DNA from: Myxococcota bacterium
GTDB taxonomy: Bacteria > Myxococcota_A > Polyangia > Polyangiales > JANWZI01
Assembly (NCBI GenBank): GCA_025054695.1
Contig: JANWZI010000033.1
Span: 1 to 38,210 of the forward strand
Reading direction: 5' to 3'
Length of the DNA: 38,210 nucleotides
The notes below the pieces were generated by a model. The model was given only the letters and a program-made list of their open reading frames with translations. It ran no database searches and was not told the DNA's origin. Both the position numbers and the translations under genes were made by a program. Below are positions 1-9,824 of the stretch, in pieces; position 1 is the stretch's first letter, and the number at the start of each line of letters is the position of its first letter.

Positions 1-90
1 GCCGATCGCGGACCGGATCATCGAAGCCGTCTGCGTACGCGCGCGCTGCACGCGCTGCACGGGGGCGCGGGCAGTGGGGAGGAAGCGCGC
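1..90. other. Window edge, no supported gene
   Basis: The frame of the following gene stays open to the window edge, but the GTG at 91 has a good GGGGAGGAA ribosome binding site at 76-84, so the gene is taken to start there. Another forward frame could be the end of an upstream gene, but too little of it is visible to call. Confidence 0.3.
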
Positions 91-1977
91 GTGCGACTCG
101 AGGACGTGCTGGCGCGGTTTCGGCAAGGTCTCGACGAGCGACTGCTCGAGGCGCTCTTCGCCCCCGAGCCCCACGCGGCCGTGCTCTGCGCGCAGGAGCT
201 CCCGCTGACGATGGCCGATTGCGACGCGCTGCTCGCCGCCGCAGCGCGCGAACGGGCCATCGTGCCGTACGTGCCTCCCGACGACGGGAGGGCACTTCAG
301 CGCGCGTTGCAGTCCGGTCGCGTGGGGCGACGCGACGCGCGCGCCGTCGTCGAGGCGTTGCGTCGCGGCATGCTCGGCGTGCCGCGTTCCTTGACGAACG
401 ACGAGCGCGGCCGCGCGATGCTTCGTCTGCTCGAAGCGTGCCCGGGCGCGCTCGCCTCTCGCGAATCGCAGGTCCGCGCTTGGCACGTCGGCCCCACCGA
501 ACCGATGGCTCGTTGCCTCGGGCAGGAGATGAATCGACTCGGCGAGGGCGCGGTCGCGGCCGCGCGCGACTGGCTCGGCATGCCGGAGTCGGCGGCCCGC
601 GCGTTTCTCGCGTGGGCGGGACCCGCGCAGGGCCCCGCGGCGAGCATATCGGAGCCGACGTCGAGCGGGGCTGGGGTCGCAAGTGGGGGCACGAGCGCCT
701 CGAGCGTGCCCTACGGTCCGGCCTCCGCCGCAGCGAGACCCGGTCCAACGCTGGGCGACGTCCCGGCGATGCTCGCGGAAGCCCGCGCGCACTTCCAGGC
801 GGGGCGCTTCCCTCAGGCCGCGAGCGCCTACGAACGGGTGAGTCTGCTCGACCCAGGCAACGCCCGCGCCCACGCGGGGCTTGGATCGGCGCGCCTGCGA
901 CTGGGCAACGCGCCGGGTGCCATTACGGCCTTTCGCTCGGCCCTCGCGATCGAGCCGCGCAATGCGGCCTTCCACGCGATGCTGGGCGACGCGCTCGCGC
1001 ACGCGGGCGACCGGGCGGGCGCCGAGCGGGCCTACCGCCAGGCGCTCGCTCTACAGCCGGACCATCCGCAAGCGGTCCAGGGACTGATGCGTCTCGGTGT
1101 TTCACCGGCGGCCTCGAGCGCGGCGCCGTCGACGTCAGCGGTTGCTGCCCCGGCGCCGCCCGCGCGAGGTACCGATCCATCCGCGGCCGCCCGTGCGGAG
1201 GGTCGCGTGCATTTCCAGGCCGGTCGCTTTCGCGAGGCCGCCGCGGCCTATGAGCGCGCCGTCGCGATCGATCCGAACAACGCCGCCGCGTTCGCGGGCC
1301 TCGGGGCCTCGCGACTTCGACTGCAGGAGTGGCCCGCCGCGCGAGGTGCTTACGAGATGGCCGTGCGTCTCCAGCCCGACAACGCGTCGCACTGGGCCGC
1401 GCTGGCTCGCGCGCAGGCCGAGACGGGGGATCGGCAAGCCGCCATCGCATCGCTGCAGCGCGCGCTTCGCATCGACCCGAACCACGCACAGGCGCGCGAA
1501 GGACTACGACGACTGGGCGCGACTCCGACTCCGACGCCGTCCAGTCCTGCTCCCGTGGCGTCGACTCCAGCGATGTCGGCCGGCGTGCCGCCCGCGGCAC
1601 CCTTCGCCGGCCCCGCGCCGCCTCCGCCATCCGGGCCGGTCGGGCCTGCGGCGCCCACGCTGCCCGAAGTGCCCACGCGGGATCAGATCGTCCAGGCTCT
1701 CCGTCCGTTACAAGGTCCTCTCGAGAGCTGCGCGCCCGCGTTCCGCGGCCGGGTCACCTTTCGGATCGGCGTTGCCGGTGCCACGGGAGACGTCGTCGAG
1801 GCGAGTATGGACGGTGGGCCCGAGGGGCCGGAAGCCGAGTGCATGCTCGGTCTGGTGCGCGGCGTGCGCTTTCCCCGATTCGCGCGCGCCACGCTCGCGA
1901 TCGCGTACCCGTTCGCTCTGGCCGGCCCCGCGGCGCCGCCCGAGAGTGGCGAGAGCGCCGATGCGGGCAGTCCCTGA
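91..1977 (+). CDS. TPR-repeat protein with AgmX/PglI-like C-terminal domain
   Basis: This 628-aa protein has a helical N-terminal region (about 1-170). Two blocks of tetratricopeptide repeats follow at about 223-335 and 366-475, with repeated signatures such as HFQAGRF and ALAIEP/AVAIDP. Ala/Ser/Pro-rich linkers separate the blocks. The C-terminal domain (about 527-610) has the two spaced cysteines (near 547 and 584) and the beta pattern RVTFRIGVAG typical of the AgmX/PglI tail found in many Myxococcota gliding and envelope proteins. TPRs mediate protein-protein contacts; the partner is unknown. There is no signal peptide, so it probably acts in the cytoplasm or as part of a larger assembly. 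The GTG start is set by a strong Shine-Dalgarno sequence. The two hydrolase genes downstream may be co-transcribed (29-base gap). Confidence 0.75.
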   Translation: MRLEDVLARFRQGLDERLLEALFAPEPHAAVLCAQELPLTMADCDALLAAAARERAIVPYVPPDDGRALQRALQSGRVGRRDARAVVEALRRGMLGVPRSLTNDERGRAMLRLLEACPGALASRESQVRAWHVGPTEPMARCLGQEMNRLGEGAVAAARDWLGMPESAARAFLAWAGPAQGPAASISEPTSSGAGVASGGTSASSVPYGPASAAARPGPTLGDVPAMLAEARAHFQAGRFPQAASAYERVSLLDPGNARAHAGLGSARLRLGNAPGAITAFRSALAIEPRNAAFHAMLGDALAHAGDRAGAERAYRQALALQPDHPQAVQGLMRLGVSPAASSAAPSTSAVAAPAPPARGTDPSAAARAEGRVHFQAGRFREAAAAYERAVAIDPNNAAAFAGLGASRLRLQEWPAARGAYEMAVRLQPDNASHWAALARAQAETGDRQAAIASLQRALRIDPNHAQAREGLRRLGATPTPTPSSPAPVASTPAMSAGVPPAAPFAGPAPPPPSGPVGPAAPTLPEVPTRDQIVQALRPLQGPLESCAPAFRGRVTFRIGVAGATGDVVEASMDGGPEGPEAECMLGLVRGVRFPRFARATLAIAYPFALAGPAAPPESGESADAGSP

Positions 1978-2006
1978 TCGGAGCGGGACGCGGTCGTGAC
2001 GGGCTC

Positions 2007-2930
2007 GTGAGCACGGGCCGGCACGAGGCGTCGCGCGGCGCCGCGCCGCTGCTGCGCGCGCCGTTCAAGACGCGGACCGACGACGGCTGGACGCTGCGCG
2101 GGGAGCGCATCGAACCGCTCGCACCGCGTGCGGTCGCCGTGGTCGCCCATGCGATGATGGCCGACCGCCGCACGCTTGACCGGCCGCCCGGCGATGGCCT
2201 CGTGACCGAGATCGCGCGCGCGGGCGCGCTCGTACTGTGCGTCGATCTGCGTGGCCACGGCGAGAGCGGACCGCGAGCCGAGGAGGGTGCCCGGTACCGC
2301 TACGACGACTTCGTCGAACGCGACCTGCCCGCGCTGCTCCTGGCCGGACGCGAGATCGCGTGCGCGCGCGGTCTGCCGCTTGCACTCGTTGGGCACAGCC
2401 TGTCGGCGCACGCGGGGCTCATCGCGGCGGGCCTGTGGCCGCGGCACGCACCCGATCGCATCGCCGCCATCGCCGGTACGATGTGGCTGCCGCGGTTCGC
2501 CCCCGATCTCGGACATCGGATCGCCGAGGGCGCGTTGCTCGGAGCCTGGTGGCTCGCGAGCTTGCCGCGGAGACGGTTCGCGGCGCGCCGGCTGAGACTG
2601 GGCTCCGCCGACGAACCGCTTTCGTACGTCCAAGGGTTCGTGCGGGCGTGGTGGCGCGACGCACTATGCAGTGCGGACGGCGCGCGCGATTATCTGGCCG
2701 CCCTCGGTCGCGTCCGCGTCCCCGTGCTCGCGGTGGCTTCCGAAGGTGACCGACTGCTCGCTCCGCCGGCCAAGGTGCGGCGATTCTGCGCGACGATTCC
2801 CCACCTGCACATGCGCGTGGTGCGCCGCGACGAGATCGACCCGCCCCCCGGCCACATGGAGCTGGTCACCGACGCGCGTTGCCGTCCGCTGTGGCGAGAG
2901 ATCGCGCGCTTCGTGGTCGAGGGGACATGA
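2007..2930 (+). CDS. Alpha/beta hydrolase (serine hydrolase fold)
   Basis: The 307-aa product has the alpha/beta hydrolase layout. An oxyanion-loop strand (VVAHAMMADRRT) is followed by LRGHGES, the nucleophile elbow GHSLSAH (Ser near 132), a likely acid in ASEGDRLL (Asp near 247) and a likely catalytic His in PPGHMEL (near 282). No signal peptide is visible. The substrate cannot be told from sequence. The GTG at 2007 is the start that avoids overlap with the upstream TPR gene, but its ribosome binding site is weak, so the exact start is uncertain. The stop overlaps the start of the next hydrolase (ATGA), implying translational coupling. Confidence 0.75.
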   Translation: MSTGRHEASRGAAPLLRAPFKTRTDDGWTLRGERIEPLAPRAVAVVAHAMMADRRTLDRPPGDGLVTEIARAGALVLCVDLRGHGESGPRAEEGARYRYDDFVERDLPALLLAGREIACARGLPLALVGHSLSAHAGLIAAGLWPRHAPDRIAAIAGTMWLPRFAPDLGHRIAEGALLGAWWLASLPRRRFAARRLRLGSADEPLSYVQGFVRAWWRDALCSADGARDYLAALGRVRVPVLAVASEGDRLLAPPAKVRRFCATIPHLHMRVVRRDEIDPPPGHMELVTDARCRPLWREIARFVVEGT

Positions 2931-3835
2931 ATCCGCCGCCGCATCCGACGTCGCCCGCGCCTGGCCGCCGGCGGCGGCGCCGTGTCATCGTCGTGCTCGC
3001 GGTGCTTCTGTCGCTTGTGGCGACCGGCTGGATCGCGAGCGTGCTTTCGGTGCAGCGGCGGTTCGTCTTTCCCCGCTGGGCGACACGGCCCGAGCCGCAC
3101 GCGGGCGAGGGCATCGCGGATCTGGAGCGTCTCTGGCTCGACCTGGAGCAGGGCGGCCGCGTCGAGGCGTGGTTGCTGCGCGCGCCCGGCGCACACGCCG
3201 AGGACCCCCGGCCGGCCGTGATCTTCGCCCACGGCAACGCGGAGCTCATCGAGCACTGGCCCGAGACGCTCGAGCCGTATCGGAGCGAGCTCGGCATGCA
3301 CGTGTTGTTGCCCGAATATCGCGGCTACGGGCGTTCGGCTGGCACGCCGAGCGAGCAGGGCATCGTCGACGATTTCGAGCGCTGGGTGCAGCACCTCGCG
3401 CAGCGACCGGACGTCGATGCGAGCCGGCTCGTCTATCACGGCCGCTCGCTCGGCGGTGGTGTGGTCACGTCCCTCGCCACGCGCCGTCCGCCGCGCGCGC
3501 TCGTGCTGCAATCGACCTTTACCTCGGTCTCCGACATGGCGCGCCGCTGGTGGCTGCCGCGCGCACTCGTGCTCGACCCGTTCGACAACGAGCGAGGCCT
3601 GGCCACGCTCGACGCGCCCGTCCTCGTGATGCACGGCCGCCGCGACACCCTCGTGCCCCCTTCGCACGCCGAGCGGCTTGTGCGCGCTGCGCGCCGCGCG
3701 CGCCTCGTCTGGTACGACGCGGGCCACAACGACTGTCCCCCGGACTGGACGCCGTGGTTCGCCGAGATCCGCTCGTTCCTCGCCCAGGCGGGGGTGCTGA
3801 CCGTGTCCTCGACGCGCCGGGACGTGGAGCCCTAA
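2927..3835 (+). CDS. Membrane-anchored alpha/beta hydrolase (BEM46/YfhR-like)
   Basis: This 302-aa protein begins with an Arg-rich cytoplasmic stretch (14-19) and one hydrophobic segment (about 20-42), then an alpha/beta hydrolase domain. Visible motifs are FAHGNAE (oxyanion region), EYRGYGRS followed by GTPSE, the nucleophile elbow GRSLGGG (Ser near 174), the acid in GRRDTLVPP and the His in AGHNDCP. This order and the HGN/RGYGRS pattern fit the BEM46/YfhR subgroup of membrane-associated hydrolases, whose natural substrates are mostly unknown. The ATG overlaps the upstream stop by four bases and is preceded by GAGGGG, which supports this start. The domain would face the periplasm if the N terminus stays inside. 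Confidence 0.8.
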   Translation: MNPPPHPTSPAPGRRRRRRVIVVLAVLLSLVATGWIASVLSVQRRFVFPRWATRPEPHAGEGIADLERLWLDLEQGGRVEAWLLRAPGAHAEDPRPAVIFAHGNAELIEHWPETLEPYRSELGMHVLLPEYRGYGRSAGTPSEQGIVDDFERWVQHLAQRPDVDASRLVYHGRSLGGGVVTSLATRRPPRALVLQSTFTSVSDMARRWWLPRALVLDPFDNERGLATLDAPVLVMHGRRDTLVPPSHAERLVRAARRARLVWYDAGHNDCPPDWTPWFAEIRSFLAQAGVLTVSSTRRDVEP

Positions 3836-3864
3836 CGGGGGCTGTGGACGGTGGGGCGCGCTGT

Positions 3865-3930
3865 GACTCGGTCTCGGCTTCGGCCTCCGACACGGAGCCG
3901 GGCTCGGAGACGGACGCGTCTGCTCGGAGC
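3865..3930. repeat. Intergenic hexamer tract 1 (CTCGGN family)
   Basis: A stretch between two convergent genes reads as degenerate six-base units (CTCGGT, CTCGGC, TTCGGC, CTCGGA and variants). There is no clear stem-loop and no coding evidence. It is one of five similar intergenic tracts in the window, all directly downstream of gene ends. Confidence 0.6.
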
Positions 3931-3990
3931 GTGCGGTTCCAAACAGCGCCGCGACGGCGCATGACGCGCCGAGCGGGTCCGCAGTCGCGC

Positions 3991-4614
3991 TCAGCGCGCG
4001 TAGCGCACGCGATGGTTCTGCGCGGAGCCGGGCACGGCGAGACCCAGATCGACGTACTGCACCTCCGGCAGGTCGCCGGCCGCTTCGCGCACCGCCTCGG
4101 TCACCAGAATCTCGCCGGCCTTGGCCACGTCCTCGCCGAGCTTGCTCGCGGCGTTGACCTCCGATCCCCACACGTCAGTGTCGCCCACGCGCAGCACGCG
4201 CCCGTAGCCGATGCCCACGCACAGCAGCAGTTGCTCCTCCGGCGAGCGCCGTTCGCTCGTGCGCTGGCAGACGCGCTGCATCTCGACGGCGCAGCGGACG
4301 GCGCTCGCGGCCTTGCGGAACAGCACCATCAGCGAGTCGGCCTCCATCTTGAGCACGATTCCGTCGTGGTCGGCGGCCACCGGCAACAGCAGCTTGCGCT
4401 TTTCGTGGATGATCTGGAGGAAGTGGATGATCCCGAATGCGGCCGCCTGTCGCGAGAAGCCCGCCAGATCGGTGACGAGGACCGCCCACGTTTCGCCGAA
4501 CAGATCCCAGATGCGCTGATCGATCCGGCGCACGTCGGCGCCGGGAACCGCGCGCGCCTCGATGAGGCTCCAAAGCCGCTGTTCGCTGCCTTTAACGCGC
4601 TCGTCGACGTGCAT
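3991..4614 (-). CDS. Single-domain class III adenylate/guanylate cyclase
   Basis: The 207-aa product is nearly all one class III nucleotide cyclase catalytic domain. The first metal-binding Asp lies in VTDLAGFS (Asp49). The second sits in KMEADSL (Asp93) with the base-contacting Lys89 at the usual spacing. GIGYGRVLRVG and the segment TDVWGSEVNAASKL match the end of the domain. The Asp before VWG fits ATP rather than GTP preference. The transition-state Asn is present, but the Arg expected four residues later is Lys. There is no membrane segment or sensor domain; only about 40 residues precede the catalytic core, so regulation must come from partners. The gene is convergent with the hydrolases and divergent from the FG-GAP gene (65 bases between starts). 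Confidence 0.85.
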   Translation of the reverse strand: MHVDERVKGSEQRLWSLIEARAVPGADVRRIDQRIWDLFGETWAVLVTDLAGFSRQAAAFGIIHFLQIIHEKRKLLLPVAADHDGIVLKMEADSLMVLFRKAASAVRCAVEMQRVCQRTSERRSPEEQLLLCVGIGYGRVLRVGDTDVWGSEVNAASKLGEDVAKAGEILVTEAVREAAGDLPEVQYVDLGLAVPGSAQNHRVRYAR

Positions 4615-4679
4615 CGGCGCGGGAAGATAGCAGCTCGCGGGCCGAAGCGAGCCGGACGTGCGATGCTACGGGCGGTGCC

Positions 4680-6239
4680 GTGAAGCCCGTGCTCGCCGCG
4701 CTCCGGTCGCTGGGGATCCTGCTCGCCGTCTGGGGCACGCTCGCCGCGATCGGCTGGCTCGCGGGCGCGCTTCCGCCCGCGCGCGGCGGACGTCAGGTGA
4801 CGCCTGCGAACGTCGCTCCGGCCGACTCGCGCGCGCAGCGGGCGGTCCGGGAGTCGCGGCCTGCGCGTCGGGAGGACGTGGGCGCATCGGAGAGTGCAGC
4901 GACGCGCGTCGAAACGGCACCGAGCGCCGTGGAGCCACGCCCCACTCCCGGGCCCCACGGCGAGCGCACCGAATCGCCGACGCCCGCTGCCGTCCCTCCC
5001 GAACCGGACGAGCCATCCGGCTCGCGCGAGGCGCCGGTCGAGCGTCTCGCTCGGTGGAGCGCATGCGCCGAACGCGGTACGGCGGTCGTGCTCGCGCTCG
5101 GGTCGGTCATCGGGGACGCCCGGCCGGAAATCCTCGTCGGATGCGAGGGGCGGCTCGAGGTGCTGGTGCTCGAGACGACTTTGCGCGGCCCGCAAGGCGG
5201 AGCTCCGATTCGCGTCGCGACGTTCCACGCCGGCCCACGCGACGGTTCCGCTCGATTGCTGCCCGGTCGGCCCGCCGTGGGAGACGTCGACGGGGACGGT
5301 CTGGCGGATCTCGTCGTTGCCTTCGCCGAGGTCGGGCCGGACTCCGGGCAGCTCTCTCCTTCGCCCTCGCCGCCGTCCAGGCGCTGGTCTGGCACCCCGT
5401 CGCGTGGTGGGCTGTGGCTTCTGCGTCGCGCCGAGTCGGGCGCGTTCGAAGAGCCTCGTGCCCTGGCGCTCGCGGGTTTCATCGCCGCGCACGTGGCACC
5501 GATGGACTCCCGCGGCGGGCTCGACGTCGTTGCGCTCGGTACGAGCTCGCCGCGGCTGCGCCGCCAGGCCGAGCTGACGGTGCTGACGGGTGGTGCGAGC
5601 CCGGTGCGTGTGGCGACCGTGCGCGGCAGTCACGATACGGCCGACGTGGCGCTCGTCGATCTGGACCGCGACGGTCGTCGGGATCTCGTCCTCGCGCTGC
5701 GCGACGAATCGGCCGTGCGGTTGCACACGGCGACCGAGGCGGGGTTTGCGTCGAGCGCGCACGCGGTGGCCCTGGCCGGCGCCCGTCGCCTTTTGCCCGC
5801 AGACGTGGACGGCGACGGGGTCGAAGAGGTGCTCGCGTTGGGCGAGTCGGGTCTCGCGGTCGTGCGCTGGAGCGCGGGCGCGCTCGAGGCCGCCGCACTA
5901 CCCCTCGATGAAACGGAGGTGCGCGACGTCGCCCTCGGCGACGTCGACGGCGACGGGCGCGTCGATCTCGTCGCAGCGGTTGCCGACGCCCTCGTCGTGC
6001 GTCGTCCCGTGCGTGGGGAGGCGCAAAGGACCGAACGCCACGACGCGCTCTCCGGCGTCGTTGCGGTCGCGCTCGGCGATCTCGACGCCGACGCCCGGCT
6101 CGACGCGGTGCTGCTCGTCGATTCGGGCCGGGATCTTGTCTTCGTGCCGTCCATCGGAACGCCGCGAGCGGTCGAGCTCGCATCGTCGTCGAGCCCGCTT
6201 CCCGTCGCTCCCCTCTCGCTCGAGATTGCGCTGCGCTGA
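4680..6239 (+). CDS. FG-GAP/VCBS repeat protein, N-terminally anchored
   Basis: A 519-aa exported protein. It opens with a hydrophobic signal-anchor segment (about 8-32), then a Pro/Glu/Arg-rich linker to about 115, then a beta-propeller-like series of FG-GAP (integrin alpha-type) repeats. At least five Asp-rich calcium-binding loops are visible: GDVDGDGLADLV, VDLDRDGRRDLV, ADVDGDGVEEVL, GDVDGDGRVDLV and a degenerate GDLDADARLDAV. Such proteins bind calcium and usually take part in surface adhesion or extracellular binding; the ligand is unknown. The start is GTG, chosen because it gives the hydrophobic N terminus. No lipobox cysteine is visible, so it is either anchored by the N-terminal helix or secreted. 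Confidence 0.8.
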   Translation: MKPVLAALRSLGILLAVWGTLAAIGWLAGALPPARGGRQVTPANVAPADSRAQRAVRESRPARREDVGASESAATRVETAPSAVEPRPTPGPHGERTESPTPAAVPPEPDEPSGSREAPVERLARWSACAERGTAVVLALGSVIGDARPEILVGCEGRLEVLVLETTLRGPQGGAPIRVATFHAGPRDGSARLLPGRPAVGDVDGDGLADLVVAFAEVGPDSGQLSPSPSPPSRRWSGTPSRGGLWLLRRAESGAFEEPRALALAGFIAAHVAPMDSRGGLDVVALGTSSPRLRRQAELTVLTGGASPVRVATVRGSHDTADVALVDLDRDGRRDLVLALRDESAVRLHTATEAGFASSAHAVALAGARRLLPADVDGDGVEEVLALGESGLAVVRWSAGALEAAALPLDETEVRDVALGDVDGDGRVDLVAAVADALVVRRPVRGEAQRTERHDALSGVVAVALGDLDADARLDAVLLVDSGRDLVFVPSIGTPRAVELASSSSPLPVAPLSLEIALR

Positions 6240-6290
6240 CCGTGACCCTCGCTCGGGTCGCCGGCACCGAGGGCAATCGCAGCTGGGTTC

Positions 6291-6337
6291 GCATTCGAGA
6301 TCGAGCCCGATCCCGAGCCCGACTCCGCGCGAGAGTC
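6291..6337. repeat. Intergenic hexamer tract 2 (GAGCCC/GATCCC family)
   Basis: A short period-6 run (GAGATC, GAGCCC, GATCCC, GAGCCC, GACTCC) lies between the convergent FG-GAP and ettA genes. It is the complement-strand version of the other tracts. Confidence 0.5.
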
Positions 6338-6363
6338 CACGACGGCGTCCCGAGACGCGGCGA

Positions 6364-8040
<1,677 letters not shown>

Positions 8041-8216
8041 GCGTCGGGCTCTTGTGACACGAAGCGTGCCGCGCCGCCAATCCGATGAGCGTGCCGTCGA
8101 GGCCACCGCGGAGCCCGTCGTGCGGCGCCGCAACGACCGGGGCGTGCACGCGGTGGCCGGCGCTCGTCGCTGGTGCTACACGAAATTGGCGCTTCGACTT
8201 CTTGGAGGCATTTCTC

Positions 8217-9446
8217 ATGGACACGACAGGTTCCTTCGAAAAACTTCTCGTGATCGCGTCGGTGGCCGCCTGGCTCGGCTGTGGCGACGACGACGACGAA
8301 CGGCGCCGCGATGCCGGCCCCCCGGCCGATGCGGCGCCTGCCGACGCGACGCCGGGTGAGGATGCGACGGGCTCCGATGGTCCGTCCACCGATGGCGGGG
8401 CATGCAATGTTCCGATCGAGGAGTTTCCGCGGAGGCTCGCCGCGGTAGCCTGTCAGTACTTCGAGCGCTGCCTCGGAGCTCCGGTCGTGGAGGTGTTCGT
8501 CGGCCCGCAGTGCACCGAGCACTTCCTCGGACTCATCCGGAACGACACCTTCGGCCTGATCGACGAGGCCGTCGCCGCAGGCCGGATTCGGTACGATGCC
8601 AGCCGTGCCTGTGCCTGCCTCGACGCATTCTCGCGCTTTTCCTGCGACAGCGAGTTCGGCGATGCCCCTCCACCCGAGTGCGTCGCGGCTCTGGAAGGGA
8701 CGGTCGCCGTCGGTGGTGCGTGCAGCATCCACGAGGAGTGTCAGGCCGGAGCGTTCTGCAGGTTGACCGACTCCTGTCCGGGCACGTGCACGATGCGCGC
8801 GGCCGAGAACCAGCCGTGCGGCGACGACATGCTGTGCGCCTTCGGGCTGAGCTGCCAGGGATCCGTCACGGGAGGAGAGTCGCGGTGCCGGATGGCGGCG
8901 CGTGCCGGAGAGCCCTGTGGCGATTCCGATGGCCGCGAGTGCGGTGGGTTCCTCGAGTGCCAGCGCACTTCGCCGGAAGGGAGCGGTACGTGCCAACCGG
9001 CGACGACGTTCACCGCGACCGAAGGCATGCCGTGCGACATCGAGGACGGTGTTCTTTGCGCCGAGGGACTCTCGTGCGCCTTCATGCGCAGCACGACTGG
9101 AGCGCCGGAGCTCCGATGCGTTCGTCGCGAGGTGGGCTCGGACGGAAGCTGCGTGGTGTCGGTGCCGGACGTCTGCGGGAGCGACCGTTACTGCAACGTA
9201 TCGGGAATGAGCTTCAGCGGTACTTGCGCGCCGCTGCCTACCGCGGGTCAGCCATGCACGCCGTTCGGGCGCTGCGCTCCGGGGCACGCCTGCGTCTTCG
9301 GCGAGGGTGGCGGCGGCGGGCCGGGTTCGGGCACGTGTCGGCGCCTGCAGGACAACGGCGGCGCCTGCACCGCGAGCCGGGAGTGCTACTCGTCGCGGTG
9401 CGAGGATGGCCGGTGCGAGGGCCCGGTGTACTGCACGGGGCGCTGA
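8217..9446 (+). CDS. Cysteine-rich secreted protein, tandem paralogue 1
   Basis: A 409-aa exported protein. A hydrophobic N-terminal stretch ends in WLGC, a non-ideal lipobox, followed by an Asp-rich linker (GCGDDDDERRRDAG). From about residue 62 a helical cysteine-containing domain is followed by many evenly spaced Cys-containing loops of the type GGACSIHEEC and SCPGTCTM, resembling the Dickkopf N-terminal cysteine-rich modules common in Myxococcota. It ends in CEGPVYCTGR. The same order and several blocks recur in the next gene (SCPGTCT, CRRLQDNGGAC, CEGPxxCTGR), so the two arose by duplication. Start ATG has GGAGG at 8204-8208. Function is unknown; a disulphide-stabilised surface protein is likely. 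Confidence 0.8.
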   Translation: MDTTGSFEKLLVIASVAAWLGCGDDDDERRRDAGPPADAAPADATPGEDATGSDGPSTDGGACNVPIEEFPRRLAAVACQYFERCLGAPVVEVFVGPQCTEHFLGLIRNDTFGLIDEAVAAGRIRYDASRACACLDAFSRFSCDSEFGDAPPPECVAALEGTVAVGGACSIHEECQAGAFCRLTDSCPGTCTMRAAENQPCGDDMLCAFGLSCQGSVTGGESRCRMAARAGEPCGDSDGRECGGFLECQRTSPEGSGTCQPATTFTATEGMPCDIEDGVLCAEGLSCAFMRSTTGAPELRCVRREVGSDGSCVVSVPDVCGSDRYCNVSGMSFSGTCAPLPTAGQPCTPFGRCAPGHACVFGEGGGGGPGSGTCRRLQDNGGACTASRECYSSRCEDGRCEGPVYCTGR

Positions 9447-9465
9447 CAACGGCTCTGAGTAGCTT

Positions 9466-9628
9466 GGAGTCGGTCGCGGGCTTGGGCTCTGACTCGGAGT
9501 CCGCTTCCGAATCGGGCGCTGGCTCGGAATGGAATCGGACTCGGCCTCGGGTCGGGCTCGGACTCTGACGCTGACTCCGGCTCGGATTCTGACTCTGATT
9601 CGGTCTCGGACTCGAAATACGGCTCGGC
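9466..9628. repeat. Intergenic hexamer tract 3 (CTCGGA/CTCTGA family)
   Basis: This is the longest intergenic tract, built of degenerate six-base units such as GACTCG, GGCTCG and TTCTGA with occasional phase shifts. It starts about 20 bases after the stop of the first cysteine-rich gene and fills much of the 378-base gap before the second. The rest of the gap (9629-9824) shows no gene or clear hairpin. It presumably holds the leader of the next gene, whose ribosome binding site is weak. On the minus strand the tract would read Ser-Glu repeats, but no start signal or conserved frame supports coding. Confidence 0.7.
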
Positions 9629-9824
9629 CACACCAAGCAATCCGACCGCCGCCGTCAGGCTTGGGCACGGGCTCAGGCTAGCGGTTGCGTGCCGATCGAG
9701 ACTTTCTACAGCGGAATCGAGTTGGCGGACCGGGGTCGGGCAACGCAGACGTGAGCGGTTTGCAATGCCCCCGTGGCACGCCCTCGGGCTTGACCCGCGT
9801 CACCGCACGTGACACGAGTCTCTC

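Noticed and set aside
1329-2006. Upstream extension of the first alpha/beta hydrolase frame
   Set aside because: The extension overlaps the TPR gene in another frame and is Arg-rich shadow sequence; the hydrolase fold begins after the GTG at 2007.
8041-8133. N-terminal extension of EttA
   Set aside because: EttA proteins start at the equivalent of MADFIFTM; the 31 upstream codons are Arg-rich and not conserved in the family.
9386-9640. Minus-strand Ser-Glu open frame over hexamer tract 3
   Set aside because: Low-complexity product of the repeat; it overlaps the end of a real gene and its frame is not shared by other tracts.
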